A DNA stretch of 64,000 nt from Mesorhizobium tamadayense (lineage in GTDB: Bacteria; Pseudomonadota; Alphaproteobacteria; Rhizobiales; Rhizobiaceae). The stretch lies in contig NZ_RQXT01000021.1 in assembly GCF_003863365.1 (NCBI RefSeq), positions 44,973-108,972 on the forward strand, read 5' to 3'. Both the position numbers and the translations under genes were made by a program. Under the pieces are notes generated by a model, which worked only from the letters and a program-made list of their open reading frames with translations, searched no databases and had not been told where the DNA came from. This document shows, in pieces, positions 1-9,214 of the stretch (its first letter is position 1; every line of letters begins with the position of its first letter).

Positions 1-970
1 CGAACTGGAACCGATCTGGCCCTACATGGAGGAAGAATCGGTTTCGGAAATCGCCATCAACCGACCCGGCGAAATTTTCATCGAGCGCCTGGGTGCAAAG
101 GAGATGGAGCACGTCGTCAAACGCGAGCTCACCAGAAACTGGATCCGCTCGGTCTCGGTCGGCGTCGCTTCGGCCACCAACCAGGTCGTCAACGAAGTCA
201 CGCCTGCCTTGTCGGCAGCTCTCCCCTCAGGCGAGCGTTTTCAATGCGTGCTGCCGCCGGCCGCACCCGATGGCGGCGCGATCTCCATTCGCAAGCAGGT
301 CATCATGGACATGACCCTTGGCGACTACGCCAAGATGGGCGCCTTCGAACAGACCGAGATGGGCAATGGCCTGGCGCTCTCGGCCGAAGAAAAGCAGCTC
401 GCCGAGATGCTCAACGACACCTCGCCGTTGGAATTTCTGCAATACGCGGTGCGCAATCGCATTTCGCTCGTTGTCTCCGGCGGCACGTCGACCGGCAAGA
501 CAACCTTCCTCAATGCGTTGCTGAAGATCATCCCCTCTCATGAGCGCATAATAACCATCGAGGATACGCGCGAGCTCAGGCCGGCGACGGGCAATACCGT
601 GACGCTGCTTGCCTCGAAAGGCGACCAAGGCCTTGCCAGGGTTACGCCGCAACAGCTGCTCGAGGCGTCATTGCGGATGCGGCCCGACCGGCTGCTGCTC
701 GGCGAGCTGCGCGGTGCCGAGACATTTTCCTTCCTGCAAGCCATCAACACCGGCCATCCGGGTTCGCTGACGACCGTTCACGCCAACTCGGCCCGCTCGG
801 CCTACGAGCGCCTGGCCCTCATGGTCATCCAAAGCAATGTCGGGCTCTCTCGCAACGAGATCCTCGACTATCTGCGCGAGGTAATCCCGGTCGTCGTGCA
901 GATGGTGCGCGGCGACGGCGGACGCCGATCGATCAGCGAAATCAAGTTCACGAAGGCGCAGACGATGTGA
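1..970 (+). CDS. virB11: VirB11-type T4SS ATPase (5' end outside window)
   Basis: Hexameric traffic ATPase that powers assembly of a type IV secretion or conjugation channel at the inner membrane. The frame is open to the left edge (from base 2 it reads ELEPIWPYMEEE), so the true start lies upstream and the ATG at 26 is internal. Seen: AINRPGEIF in the N-terminal domain, Walker A GGTSTGKTTF near base 480, the Walker B-like stretch RPDRLLLGELRGAE near 680, and the His box HPGSLTTVHANSA near 755. It ends 12 bases before virD4, so the two are probably cotranscribed; the remaining channel genes must lie to the left. Confidence 0.95.
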   Translation, partial: ELEPIWPYMEEESVSEIAINRPGEIFIERLGAKEMEHVVKRELTRNWIRSVSVGVASATNQVVNEVTPALSAALPSGERFQCVLPPAAPDGGAISIRKQVIMDMTLGDYAKMGAFEQTEMGNGLALSAEEKQLAEMLNDTSPLEFLQYAVRNRISLVVSGGTSTGKTTFLNALLKIIPSHERIITIEDTRELRPATGNTVTLLASKGDQGLARVTPQQLLEASLRMRPDRLLLGELRGAETFSFLQAINTGHPGSLTTVHANSARSAYERLALMVIQSNVGLSRNEILDYLREVIPVVVQMVRGDGGRRSISEIKFTKAQTM

Positions 971-982
971 CGGGGGCGCATT

Positions 983-3148
983 ATGGAAAAGATCGCCGGC
1001 AGGATTTTTCTGGCCTTGATGGCTGTGGCGCTGGGCGCGTTGCTGTTTGTGGTCGCATACGCGGCGACGGACTGGTACAGGACCGGATCGCATTTTCTCT
1101 TCGACAGCATCAATGCGGACCCGCGGCCAGTCTTCAGCTACGCCTGGACGGACCTGAAAGCTGGAAGTTTCGACCGGCTTCAATATGCCGGTGCGGCGGC
1201 CGTATTCGGCTTCGTCCTGCCGCTCGCCGTCGCATTCTTGATGCGGCCGCCCAAGCGCAACGACGCAAAATTCATGTCGATGGCCGACGTTCGCCGAGCC
1301 GGCCTGCTGAAGCCGAGGGGGATCTTCATCGGACGCGCCGGCGGCAGACTGGTCAAAGTCTTTGCCCCCCACCGCGATCGGCGCACGGGCAAATTGCGCC
1401 TGACGCGCCCCAGAGTTCGCGGTGGCAAGAAACTTTGGATCGACGGCGATGACGTCGGCGGCTTCGTCATTGGACCGCCAAGGTCGGGCAAGGGCGCGGC
1501 GCTGATCATTCCGAACGCGCTGATGTGGCCCCATTCGCTGGTCGTGCTCGATCTGCGCGGCGAGACCTATGAAGCTACGGCCGGCCACCGGGCCACCTTC
1601 AGTCAGGTCGTCCGCTTCGCGCCGGCCGACCGCGACGGCAACACCGCCTTCTATAATCCGATGGATTTTATTTCGCTCGATTCGGCTCAGCGGGACATCG
1701 ACCTACGCAACATGGCGGCCGCGCTCTTTCCGCGTCCACCTGCCAACGCCGACCCTTATTGGGTCAACGATGCCCGCCTCCTCTTCACCGGCATTGCCTC
1801 TTACGTCATGGAGTCCCCGCGGATCGCCGACGAGAACCGCAGCTTCGCCACCATCCTCAAGATCATGAACGGCGCCGACGAGCCGATCCTGGAGTTCCTC
1901 GCGAGCCTGCGCGACACCCGCCGGCATGAAGTGTCCGATTTTACGCTGCAGACGCTTCTGCCTTATGCGGATATGGCGGAGAAGCAGTTTTCCGGTCTCT
2001 ATGCCGGCGTGCGCACCGGCATGGCGCCCTTCCTGAACGAGCGATTGATGCGGGCCACCTCGCGCAGCTCCTTCGACATCCGCAATCTCAAGAGCGAGCG
2101 GGTCTCGCTCTATCTCGATTTTCGGCGCGAGCAGATGGCTTCGCTGGGCCCGCTGTTCAATGTGCTCATCACGCAGATGATGAACTTCATGTCCGAATCC
2201 ATGCCACGCCCCGGCGAGCACCAGGTGCTTGTCCTGCTCGATGAATTTCAGAACCTCGGCAAGCTTGAGAAGGTCACGGACATGGCGACCGTCCTTGGCG
2301 GCCACGGCGTGCCGATGTGGTTTTTCGTGCAGTCGCTCAAATCGGTCGACGAGATCTACCGGAAAGAAAGCCGCGAAACGCTTATCAACGCTGCGCGGGT
2401 CCAAATCTTCTTCGGCGCCCAGGAGACCGACGATCTGCGCTACGTCTCGGAGCAGATAGGCGAAACGTCCGAACCCCAGAAGGACGTCACCAGGACGCAG
2501 GCCAGCCTCTTCGACACCTATTACACGCGCTCCGTTCACAGCAAGCAAGTGCGTCGGCCGCTGATGCGTCCGGACGAAATTCGCACCATGGACAAGAGCA
2601 AGGTCGTCATTCTGCCGCGCGGCGAAAATGCAATCCTTGCGACCCGGAATTTCTATTTCGCTGATCGGGAGCTCTCCAAGCGGGCTTTCATGGCGCTCCC
2701 GGAAAGGGCGAACTCAAAGCAAGCCAAACCCGCCGCTGCCGCCGCTCCCCTCCCCTCCCCGTCCGTCCAGTCGATCGTGCCAGTCGGGCCTCGTTACCGC
2801 TCCGGCATCACACACTCGCGGCTGCAGCGCGGTGCGACCTTCGCTGCAAAAACCGGACGTGCCGAGCGGCCAGTCGCTCGCCGTCGCTTGCCGGCCGCGC
2901 AAAAGAATGAGCTTGAGGCGACCCGTATCCCGTCGGCAACGGCGGCGCCCGTTGCGCCACAGGCCATCGACTTTTCGGCTTTGGCCGCCCGGGCGGCGTC
3001 GACCAGGATCTCGCCGCAAAAACAGGCCGTTATTGCGGCCATTCTCGCCGAGGCTAAATCTTTCCGTCCGCAGTCGACCGAGCCCGAGACGTTCGACCGC
3101 AATTTAAGCGTGGTCGCGGAAGCCTTGCCGGACGTGGTGGACGAGTAA
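983..3148 (+). CDS. virD4: VirD4/TraG-type coupling protein
   Basis: T4SS coupling ATPase that recruits the relaxase-DNA complex to the channel. The 721 residues begin with two hydrophobic segments (about residues 9-32 and 70-88), as expected of an inner-membrane anchor. They are followed by Walker A GPPRSGKGAALIIPNAL (about 165-181) and Walker B VLLDEFQNLGKLE (about 415-427). The C-terminal 150 residues are rich in Ala, Pro and Arg and look disordered. The ATG at 983 follows virB11 by 12 bases. Length and motifs fit the family, with no sign of truncation. Confidence 0.95.
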   Translation: MEKIAGRIFLALMAVALGALLFVVAYAATDWYRTGSHFLFDSINADPRPVFSYAWTDLKAGSFDRLQYAGAAAVFGFVLPLAVAFLMRPPKRNDAKFMSMADVRRAGLLKPRGIFIGRAGGRLVKVFAPHRDRRTGKLRLTRPRVRGGKKLWIDGDDVGGFVIGPPRSGKGAALIIPNALMWPHSLVVLDLRGETYEATAGHRATFSQVVRFAPADRDGNTAFYNPMDFISLDSAQRDIDLRNMAAALFPRPPANADPYWVNDARLLFTGIASYVMESPRIADENRSFATILKIMNGADEPILEFLASLRDTRRHEVSDFTLQTLLPYADMAEKQFSGLYAGVRTGMAPFLNERLMRATSRSSFDIRNLKSERVSLYLDFRREQMASLGPLFNVLITQMMNFMSESMPRPGEHQVLVLLDEFQNLGKLEKVTDMATVLGGHGVPMWFFVQSLKSVDEIYRKESRETLINAARVQIFFGAQETDDLRYVSEQIGETSEPQKDVTRTQASLFDTYYTRSVHSKQVRRPLMRPDEIRTMDKSKVVILPRGENAILATRNFYFADRELSKRAFMALPERANSKQAKPAAAAAPLPSPSVQSIVPVGPRYRSGITHSRLQRGATFAAKTGRAERPVARRRLPAAQKNELEATRIPSATAAPVAPQAIDFSALAARAASTRISPQKQAVIAAILAEAKSFRPQSTEPETFDRNLSVVAEALPDVVDE

Positions 3149-3314
3149 TTCCGCCTGACCAGTGGGGCTCGTCTAGGCGGTGTCGCTGAGACATGCCCAA
3201 AGGTCTACTAATCTGCAATCTTGGCCGGCACCCCCCTCTCCGGAATGCCGAGGATATCCGCTGCCGCGTCCCGAAGTAGGTACCAAGGAAAGATGCTGGC
3301 CGCCGTCTAGGTGA

Positions 3315-4199
3315 TCAACTCCCGAAAATCTCAGTCAAGTAGTCAATGAACACTCGAACCTTCTGCGGCGTGTGCCGCCGTTGCGGATAAAAGGCGTAAA
3401 TTGGCTGGTCCACGGGTTCGTAGTTTGGCAGCAGCTGCACCAGGCGGTTTTCTGCAAGATCCTTTGCAATCATAAAATCCGCTAGCAAGGAATAGCCGTA
3501 GCCTGTCAAGCACGCATTCTTCACGGCGCGGGCGGAATTCATTGTAAAGTGTTGCCCTATTTCAAAATAGACAATTTCTCCTAAATATCTAAACTGGTGT
3601 ATTCTGCCCCATTCTCCGCTTATTTGCGTGACCGATGGATAGCGTCTGATTTCGTCGAATGATTTTGGCATACCAAACCTTTCGCAAAACGCGGGAGAGG
3701 CGACAAACAATATTTTTTGTGAAGAAATCCTCTGGGCGACCATCGACGAATCCCGTAACGGGCCGACCCGAATTGCAACATCGTAATGTTCTTCGATAAG
3801 ATCAACGAAGCGGTTGCCAAGCTCAAGGGAGATGGCCAGCTGGGGAAACCTTTGCAAAAACTCAGGCAGCGCCGGCGCTAGGCATTCGTTGCCAAAAGCC
3901 GTAACGCACGATACACGCAATTGCCCGCGCGGAGTGTCGTGGCGCTCTCGGACCACGCTTCGCACGTTATCCAGTTCCTCAAGTATGCCAGAACTCTTTT
4001 GCACAAACTCAAGACCAGCGTCAGTTAGGTCGAGTTGACGGGTCGTGCGGTTGAACAGACGGACCCCTAAATCGGCCTCCAGCTCGCCCATAATCCGGCT
4101 CACTGACGGCGCGGAAAGCCTCAACTCCCTGCTTGCTGCGGTAAAACTGCCGAGGCGCGCGACTTCGATGGCGATGCGCATTGCCGTGATTATGTCCAC
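3315..4199 (-). CDS. LysR-family transcriptional regulator
   Basis: DNA-binding regulator of 294 residues. The N-terminal winged helix-turn-helix (about residues 3-60, with GSFTAASRELRLSAPSVSRI) is followed by a substrate-binding domain (about 88-290) of the type seen in CrgA/YafC-like LysR proteins. It is divergent from the oxidoreductase at 4362, with 160 bases between the starts, the usual arrangement for a LysR protein and its target. The inducer is unknown. The pair has no obvious tie to conjugation and looks like passenger genes. Confidence 0.9.
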   Translation of the reverse strand: MDIITAMRIAIEVARLGSFTAASRELRLSAPSVSRIMGELEADLGVRLFNRTTRQLDLTDAGLEFVQKSSGILEELDNVRSVVRERHDTPRGQLRVSCVTAFGNECLAPALPEFLQRFPQLAISLELGNRFVDLIEEHYDVAIRVGPLRDSSMVAQRISSQKILFVASPAFCERFGMPKSFDEIRRYPSVTQISGEWGRIHQFRYLGEIVYFEIGQHFTMNSARAVKNACLTGYGYSLLADFMIAKDLAENRLVQLLPNYEPVDQPIYAFYPQRRHTPQKVRVFIDYLTEIFGS

Positions 4200-4361
4200 C
4201 GTCCCACTCTTGCAAAATGCAAAACAATGTCTCTCAGAGCGGGCGTATTATCACGAAATGCAATCTATTCCATAAGAGGAAAAGCAGTTCGGTGGATGAG
4301 GGGTTTCGAGGGGCGGAGCCCGCCCCCAAACTCGGACGTGCGTGCTCGTGAGGAGGCCCCC

Positions 4362-5366
4362 ATGATCAGAAATCCTAGCTGGGTACTACGGAGTTATCCC
4401 TCGGGAATGCCGACGGTCGGCAACTGGATGTTGGAAGATCGCCCGATCCCAGAAGCCACAAAAGGAGAGTTGCTAGCCAAAACGTTGTGGCTTTCCGTGG
4501 ATCCGTACATGCGCGGAAGGATCAGTCAGGCGAAAAACTACGCCACTGGCTTTGGAGTGGGGGATCTGATGTCAGGGGGTGGGGTCGGGGAAGTGATCAA
4601 ATCTGAATCCCCTGATTTCAAGCCCGGTGACATAGTCGTGAGCGACTATTTTGGATGGCAGCCTTTCACCACAATTCCTGCATCTTCAGCCAAACTTGTA
4701 GCCGCTACCGACGCCCCAGTGGAAGCCTCGCTCAGCTTTCTGGGAATGCCCGGTCTGACAGCGTATTTTGCGCTACTCAAGACCGGCGATCCGAAAGAAG
4801 GGGAAACAGTCTTGATCTCGGCGGCCTCTGGTGGGGTAGGGCAGATCGCTGGGCAAATCGCGCGGATCAAAGGACTCGACCCAGTCGCAGTTGCCGGCAC
4901 GGATGCAAAACTGGAATGGTGCAAACAGCTTGGATACCGCGAATGTGTCAACCACCGAACGTCGGCTGACTTGGTGGCCGACGTCGCGGCTGCATGCCCA
5001 AACGGAGTAGACTTGTTCATCGACAATACTGCGGGACCTATCCATGATGCGGCGATGCTAAATCTCAACACCTTCGGTCGAGTTGTCGTTGTCGGAACGG
5101 TCGCTCTAGCTGATCGATTTGATCAACCCGATATCGGTTTGCGGCATCTCAGGAAAACCCTGATCGCCCGCGCTCGGATCGAGGGGTTCTTGCTTGATGA
5201 CCATGAAAGCGAATTTGAGACAGCAAAGGCCGACCTATTATCCTGGTTTAAGCAGGGCCTTTTCGAAACCAGAGAAGACGTCATTGAAGGGATTGAAGCA
5301 GTTCCGTATGCCTTTGTCCGCATGATGAATGGAGAGAATTTCGGCAAACAGTTAGTGAAATTGTAA
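4362..5366 (+). CDS. NADP-dependent oxidoreductase, MDR/CurA-like
   Basis: Zinc-independent medium-chain reductase of 334 residues, related to CurA and prostaglandin/leukotriene reductases that reduce alpha,beta-unsaturated ketones or aldehydes. Seen: LWLSVDPYMRGRI near residue 40 and the dinucleotide-binding turn ISAASGGVGQIAGQIA near 147-162, with no catalytic-zinc cysteine pattern. The ATG at 4362 was chosen because GAGGAGG precedes it by five bases; upstream in-frame starts lack such a site. It is divergent from the LysR gene and is probably controlled by it. The substrate cannot be read from the sequence. Confidence 0.9.
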   Translation: MIRNPSWVLRSYPSGMPTVGNWMLEDRPIPEATKGELLAKTLWLSVDPYMRGRISQAKNYATGFGVGDLMSGGGVGEVIKSESPDFKPGDIVVSDYFGWQPFTTIPASSAKLVAATDAPVEASLSFLGMPGLTAYFALLKTGDPKEGETVLISAASGGVGQIAGQIARIKGLDPVAVAGTDAKLEWCKQLGYRECVNHRTSADLVADVAAACPNGVDLFIDNTAGPIHDAAMLNLNTFGRVVVVGTVALADRFDQPDIGLRHLRKTLIARARIEGFLLDDHESEFETAKADLLSWFKQGLFETREDVIEGIEAVPYAFVRMMNGENFGKQLVKL

Positions 5367-5640
5367 AAATCAATCGTTTCTAACCATAAAGGGCCAGCAT
5401 TTGCCGCCGATGCTTTTCATGCCCTTGCAGACGAGCTACGGTGCCGGTCGACGACCTACGCGTCCACCGGGCCAAATGCGCTTGAAGATCGCCCAGCTCT
5501 CAAGCCGGCGCTGCGACGCTCCAGAGGGCTTACCAGTGTCTCGTAAGTAGCACTTCGGAGCCCAAGCTGGGAGCAAACCCCAAGTGAATGAATTCAGGCA
5601 TGTCTCTGTCTCGCAACGGGCTGCGGTTGCGGCACATGCT

Positions 5641-7899
5641 TTAGCGCTCGTATTCGTCGTCCTGGCTGCGCTGTGTCTTGCGGTCCTGTTCCTCGGCCTG
5701 CCGGCCCTTTTGCTTGGCTGAGTCTCTTTGCTGCTGAACACGCCGTCGCGCCTTCTCGGCCTGCGGTCCCGAGGTCTCGGGCTGACGCGTATCGTCTCGG
5801 GCCGGCAAATCGCGGCCGCGCGCCTCCCTTTCAGGCGTTGCCTCGCCGGCTCCACCTGCACCCTTTTGCTGCTCGAACTGGAGGCGGGCCAGTCGATCGT
5901 GCATCTTGTCGTTCACGCCATCGCGGTATTGCTCGAAACGGGGTTGCTCAGCATTGGGAAGCGTGTCCCGCATCTGATCCAACGCCTGGTTCACACGTGC
6001 CATTTTCTGCCGCATTTCCAAAGGTGTCTGCGCCATTTCGGTAGCTCCTATCAGCCTGGTCAATTCTTTCATGCCGGGATGGGACAAGAACGACGAGGTC
6101 CGCCCCGGTCCCCCGCCATCTTTGGAGACGCCAGCGGCAGGCTTCTCGCCTCCCCTGCGCGTATGAATCGGGAGGACATTCTTGCCGATCGCCTCGGCTG
6201 CAGTCAGCGCTTTGCCAGTGATGCCAGCCGACCGCATCACGGCGGCCGTCTGCTGCCACACGCCGGCGATCGCTCCGCCATTGGCGACGAGCAATCCACT
6301 GTCCATTCGACGCTGTCGCTTATCCTCCACGCGCGCGACCGTCTTGTCACTCACCTGGTAGCGCGGATCGTGCTGCGCGCGCTTGTAGGCGCCCGCATGT
6401 TCCTTCGTATACGGTCGGCTCATTGCGTGATCGTACCGGCGGGTTGCGACCATCGCTATGCCGTGTTCGCGCGCCTTCTCGGCGTACGCTTCGCGCCAGG
6501 CATGGAGATCCGCCTTGTAGAATGTCAGCCGCTCGCCGTCGGCCGAGCGCGCCTGCACCATGGCGTGGATATGGACGTGCTTGGTCTCGGCATGATGTGC
6601 GAGCACGAATTTGTGCCCGGGCGCGCGCTCTTCGAGGACCGCACGGGCGGCCGCCATGATGGCTTGCGCATCCGTACCAGCCCGGGCGGAGAAAAGCAGG
6701 TGATAGGCATTGCGCCGCTCCCGGCCGGAAAGTTGTGGCCGCCATTCCTCAAAAATCGCCGCGGCCGCCTTCGTTGGCTGTTTGCTGGAAACCGCCTGTC
6801 CGTTCGCGTGGCAAACGTGCTGGTGCGATCGAATAAATTTTTGCAGAAAATATTGCGCCTTACGCTCGTTGCCGACGGCAGCCGTCACTTCCGCTGCCGC
6901 GCGGATACCGGCCTTCCCCATGGCTTCGCGCAAGCCGGCTTCGATATTGTCGAGCGCTTTGCCGCGCGAATTTGCACGCCCGGCCGCTAGAATCTTGGCA
7001 AGCGGTCCGGCGCGTTGGTCGGTGTGGCCATAAACGTCGACGCTGTCGCCCGTGCGAGCATAGACGAACGGCTTCGATCCGAAGGCCGTGTTCAACGCCT
7101 CGCCAATCGCTTCGTCCGTGACGTCGCCGGCGAGCTCGAACCGCACCTCGATGAAATTCGTATTCTCAAGCTGCGCCCGGAATGTCTCCGTGAATTGGTG
7201 CAGGAAGCCGCGACGGTCCTGGGCATTGGCAAGCCTCTGTCCGCTATCGGTGAAGATCTCGATGTCGCGCTTCTCGCCCTGTTCATTGGCGCGTGTGCCG
7301 ATATAGGCGAGCAGGGCGCCGGCCTGCTTACCATTGGCCGCGCTCGAAAGGAGCTTGAACACGGCAGGCTGCGCGCCGGCGGCGTAGGCCGCCCGCGCCG
7401 CAACCGCCCTCGCCTGACGCGTCGGCCGCGCGAAGTGTCGAGTGGACGGGAGCGCGCCCGACCTTCCGCCACCCCCGCCACGGCGCCGCCATTCTTCTTC
7501 CTCTTGCTTAACGAAAGCGCCGAGTGCGAGGTGGAAAATGGCTATCGCCCCTTTTGCGTCGCTGGATGAACGCAAGCTCCCACTGGCGCCTTGCGGCCGA
7601 GCAGACAGCGGTATCGTGGTGGCGGCCCCTCCTCGGCCTGCGGACGAAACCGGGGCCGCTGCGACGCCGGGACCCGCTCCTGAGTGCTTCGCGCTCGACC
7701 ATTGCCCGCCGGCGTGGGGCGGAGACGAACGGTCCGGGGTGACGCCACTCGCACGGGTGTTCATCGCTTGACGATCGGCCGTCTCCCGGCCAGCCGCTTG
7801 CAAAGGCTTATCCTCCTCGAGGTCCTCGATATTGCCAGCGCCTGGCATGCGCAAATAGCGTTCGATCTCGGTAGCATATCCAGCAAGACGGCCACTCAT
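5641..7899 (-). CDS. Relaxase, MOBP/VirD2-like
   Basis: DNA-nicking enzyme of 752 residues that would cut oriT and pilot the strand to the T4SS. The metal-binding relaxase motif III is visible as HVHIHAMVQ near residue 445, followed by RLTFYKADLHAWREAYAEKA and SRPYTKEHAGAYKR, typical of VirD2-like nucleases in rhizobial plasmids. Both flanks are low-complexity: the N-terminal 170 residues and a charged, Gln/Arg-rich tail that may form a coiled coil and carry the secretion signal. The start overlaps the stop of the mobC-like gene as ATGA, implying translational coupling. The catalytic tyrosine is not assigned. Confidence 0.85.
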   Translation of the reverse strand: MSGRLAGYATEIERYLRMPGAGNIEDLEEDKPLQAAGRETADRQAMNTRASGVTPDRSSPPHAGGQWSSAKHSGAGPGVAAAPVSSAGRGGAATTIPLSARPQGASGSLRSSSDAKGAIAIFHLALGAFVKQEEEEWRRRGGGGGRSGALPSTRHFARPTRQARAVAARAAYAAGAQPAVFKLLSSAANGKQAGALLAYIGTRANEQGEKRDIEIFTDSGQRLANAQDRRGFLHQFTETFRAQLENTNFIEVRFELAGDVTDEAIGEALNTAFGSKPFVYARTGDSVDVYGHTDQRAGPLAKILAAGRANSRGKALDNIEAGLREAMGKAGIRAAAEVTAAVGNERKAQYFLQKFIRSHQHVCHANGQAVSSKQPTKAAAAIFEEWRPQLSGRERRNAYHLLFSARAGTDAQAIMAAARAVLEERAPGHKFVLAHHAETKHVHIHAMVQARSADGERLTFYKADLHAWREAYAEKAREHGIAMVATRRYDHAMSRPYTKEHAGAYKRAQHDPRYQVSDKTVARVEDKRQRRMDSGLLVANGGAIAGVWQQTAAVMRSAGITGKALTAAEAIGKNVLPIHTRRGGEKPAAGVSKDGGGPGRTSSFLSHPGMKELTRLIGATEMAQTPLEMRQKMARVNQALDQMRDTLPNAEQPRFEQYRDGVNDKMHDRLARLQFEQQKGAGGAGEATPEREARGRDLPARDDTRQPETSGPQAEKARRRVQQQRDSAKQKGRQAEEQDRKTQRSQDDEYER

Positions 7900-8303
7900 G
7901 CCTTGACCTCGCTTCGCTTGCTCGGCCGGGCAATCATCGCCTTCAATTCTTCGCGGAACCGGCGCACGAGTTCGCCAACGGCGATCAAGGCGCGCTCGAG
8001 GTCTTCGTCATACGGCACCCGGCCCTCGTTCATCGCGCGGACTGCCTGATTGAAATTCACCCCGACACGGCGAAGCTGGTCGGTTGCCTCCTCAATGGCG
8101 GGTCGCACCTCCCCGGTCGCTGCCGGCAGAAAGCCCGCCTCGGACCTCACAAGGCGGCGAACGACTTCGCTGACCGTCACCGACTCCCCATCAGCGATGG
8201 TGCGCAGCCGCTCCAGTTCGACGCTTGAGAACCGCACATGCAGGACTTCGCCATAGCGCCGGGATGCGTTCTGCGTTTCTGTTTGGCCGTTGTTGGGTCT
8301 CAT
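7896..8303 (-). CDS. MobC-like relaxosome accessory protein
   Basis: Small protein of 135 residues that probably binds oriT and helps the relaxase. The N-terminal half, including LHVRFSSVELERLRTIADGE and TVSEVVRRLVRSE, resembles a ribbon-helix-helix or MobC-type DNA-binding region; the C-terminal half (GVNFNQAVRAMNEG) is the conserved core of mobilisation proteins that precede VirD2-like relaxases. The start is ATG at 8303; a TTG six bases upstream is less likely. It overlaps the relaxase start by four bases. The candidate oriT lies 45-80 bases upstream. Confidence 0.75.
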   Translation of the reverse strand: MRPNNGQTETQNASRRYGEVLHVRFSSVELERLRTIADGESVTVSEVVRRLVRSEAGFLPAATGEVRPAIEEATDQLRRVGVNFNQAVRAMNEGRVPYDEDLERALIAVGELVRRFREELKAMIARPSKRSEVKA

Positions 8304-8347
8304 CTTCAAGCCCGCTTGCGGGCGCTAAGGCCCTTGGGCCGCGCCGT

Positions 8348-8390
8348 CCTTTTTTCGTGTGTAACACAAAAAAGGCTATCCTGCCAAAGA
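8348..8390 (+). other. Candidate origin of transfer (oriT) with IncP/VirD2-type nic site
   Basis: A 12-base inverted repeat (CCTTTTTT-GTGT / ACACAAAAAAGG, one bulged C, loop GTA; 8348-8375) is followed at once by TATCCTGCC (8377-8385). TATCCTG/C is the nic core of MOBP origins such as RP4 and resembles the VirD2 border core ATATCCTG. Nicking would be expected between G8383 and C8384 on the plus strand. The site lies just upstream of the mobC-like and relaxase genes, where oriT is usual. The repeat alone could be a terminator; its position next to the nic core argues for oriT. Confidence 0.7.
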
Positions 8391-8468
8391 TAAAAAACCC
8401 ATCATCCAAAAATATCTTTGACGCGATATCCTCAACCAACCCAGATTTCATTTCGCAACAAGCTATAC

Positions 8469-8590
8469 ATGTTAGCGGGGAAACATGCCGACTTAGAGAC
8501 ATCTTGCATTTATACCTTATCGACAAGCCAACTTGGCGACATGTTTCTGTCCAAACACGTTACCTTGCTGCGGAATCATCATGCTAACAT
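8469..8590. repeat. Nested inverted repeats in an AT-richer non-coding stretch
   Basis: Two nested pairs occur: ATGTTAGC (8469) with GCTAACAT (8583), and inside it GAAACATG (8480) with CATGTTTC (8540). The surrounding 8390-8600 stretch is poorer in GC than its neighbours. It sits between oriT and the VirC2-like gene, so it could bind VirC1/VirC2-like proteins or be part of the transfer origin. The bases from 8591 to 8806 hold no supported gene. Confidence 0.45.
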
Positions 8591-8806
8591 GGAGACAGAT
8601 CGCAAGGAGCAGAGAACATGAGCTCGTGCGATCGGGATCGCCGCGACCCCCGTGCGTTAGTAAGGCGGATTAGCTGAGGCATGCGACCGGGGCCGGCGGG
8701 CACGGCTGATCTGCGCCGGGCCAAGCATCGATGGCGCGGCCTCGCCGATGGGCCTCGGGCGTTCTCTGCAACCCTCACCGCGGCGGATGCCGCAGGGCGG
8801 GCTGAC

Positions 8807-9214
8807 CTAATCGTTCGGGAGCTTGTGCTTATGGATCCTGATGTAGTCCTGCACCGCCTGGCGCAGCAACTCGGTCATGCTGTGGCCGTTGCTGATCGCG
8901 AGCAGCTTGAATTGGCGCTGTTCGCCGGCCGTAAGGTAATAGCCGCAGCGCACCATTTCCTCTTCGCGAATCTTCTTGCCGGCAACCGGATCCTTCCTCT
9001 GGCCCTGTCGCAGCATTTTGCGGAAGTCCGGCGGTGACGCCGGCTCGGCTTCGGCCTCCGATGCCGCCGCGGATGCGGCGGCAAGCGGCTGAGAGGCGGG
9101 ATCGGACTTGGGAGCGATGAACATGCTCGGAAGCGCCGGCGGCTCAGTGGAGATCGCTCGCATCATGCGAGCCTTCTTGTCGTCTTGTGACTCCGGTGGG
9201 CTTTTGTCCGTCAT
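8807..9214 (-). CDS. VirC2-like protein with C-terminal ribbon-helix-helix region
   Basis: Protein of 135 residues coupled to the ParA/VirC1-like gene by an ATGA overlap at 9211-9214. The first 70 residues are Ala/Pro/Ser-rich and probably disordered. The C-terminal part (YYLTAGEQRQFKLLAISNGHSMTELLRQAV, split here by function not by gap: strand first, helices after) has the strand-helix-helix pattern of DNA-binding partners of ParA-type ATPases. VirC2, the partner of VirC1 in Ti plasmids, has a ribbon-helix-helix fold, so a role near oriT is likely. That role is inferred from context. Confidence 0.6.
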   Translation of the reverse strand: MTDKSPPESQDDKKARMMRAISTEPPALPSMFIAPKSDPASQPLAAASAAASEAEAEPASPPDFRKMLRQGQRKDPVAGKKIREEEMVRCGYYLTAGEQRQFKLLAISNGHSMTELLRQAVQDYIRIHKHKLPND

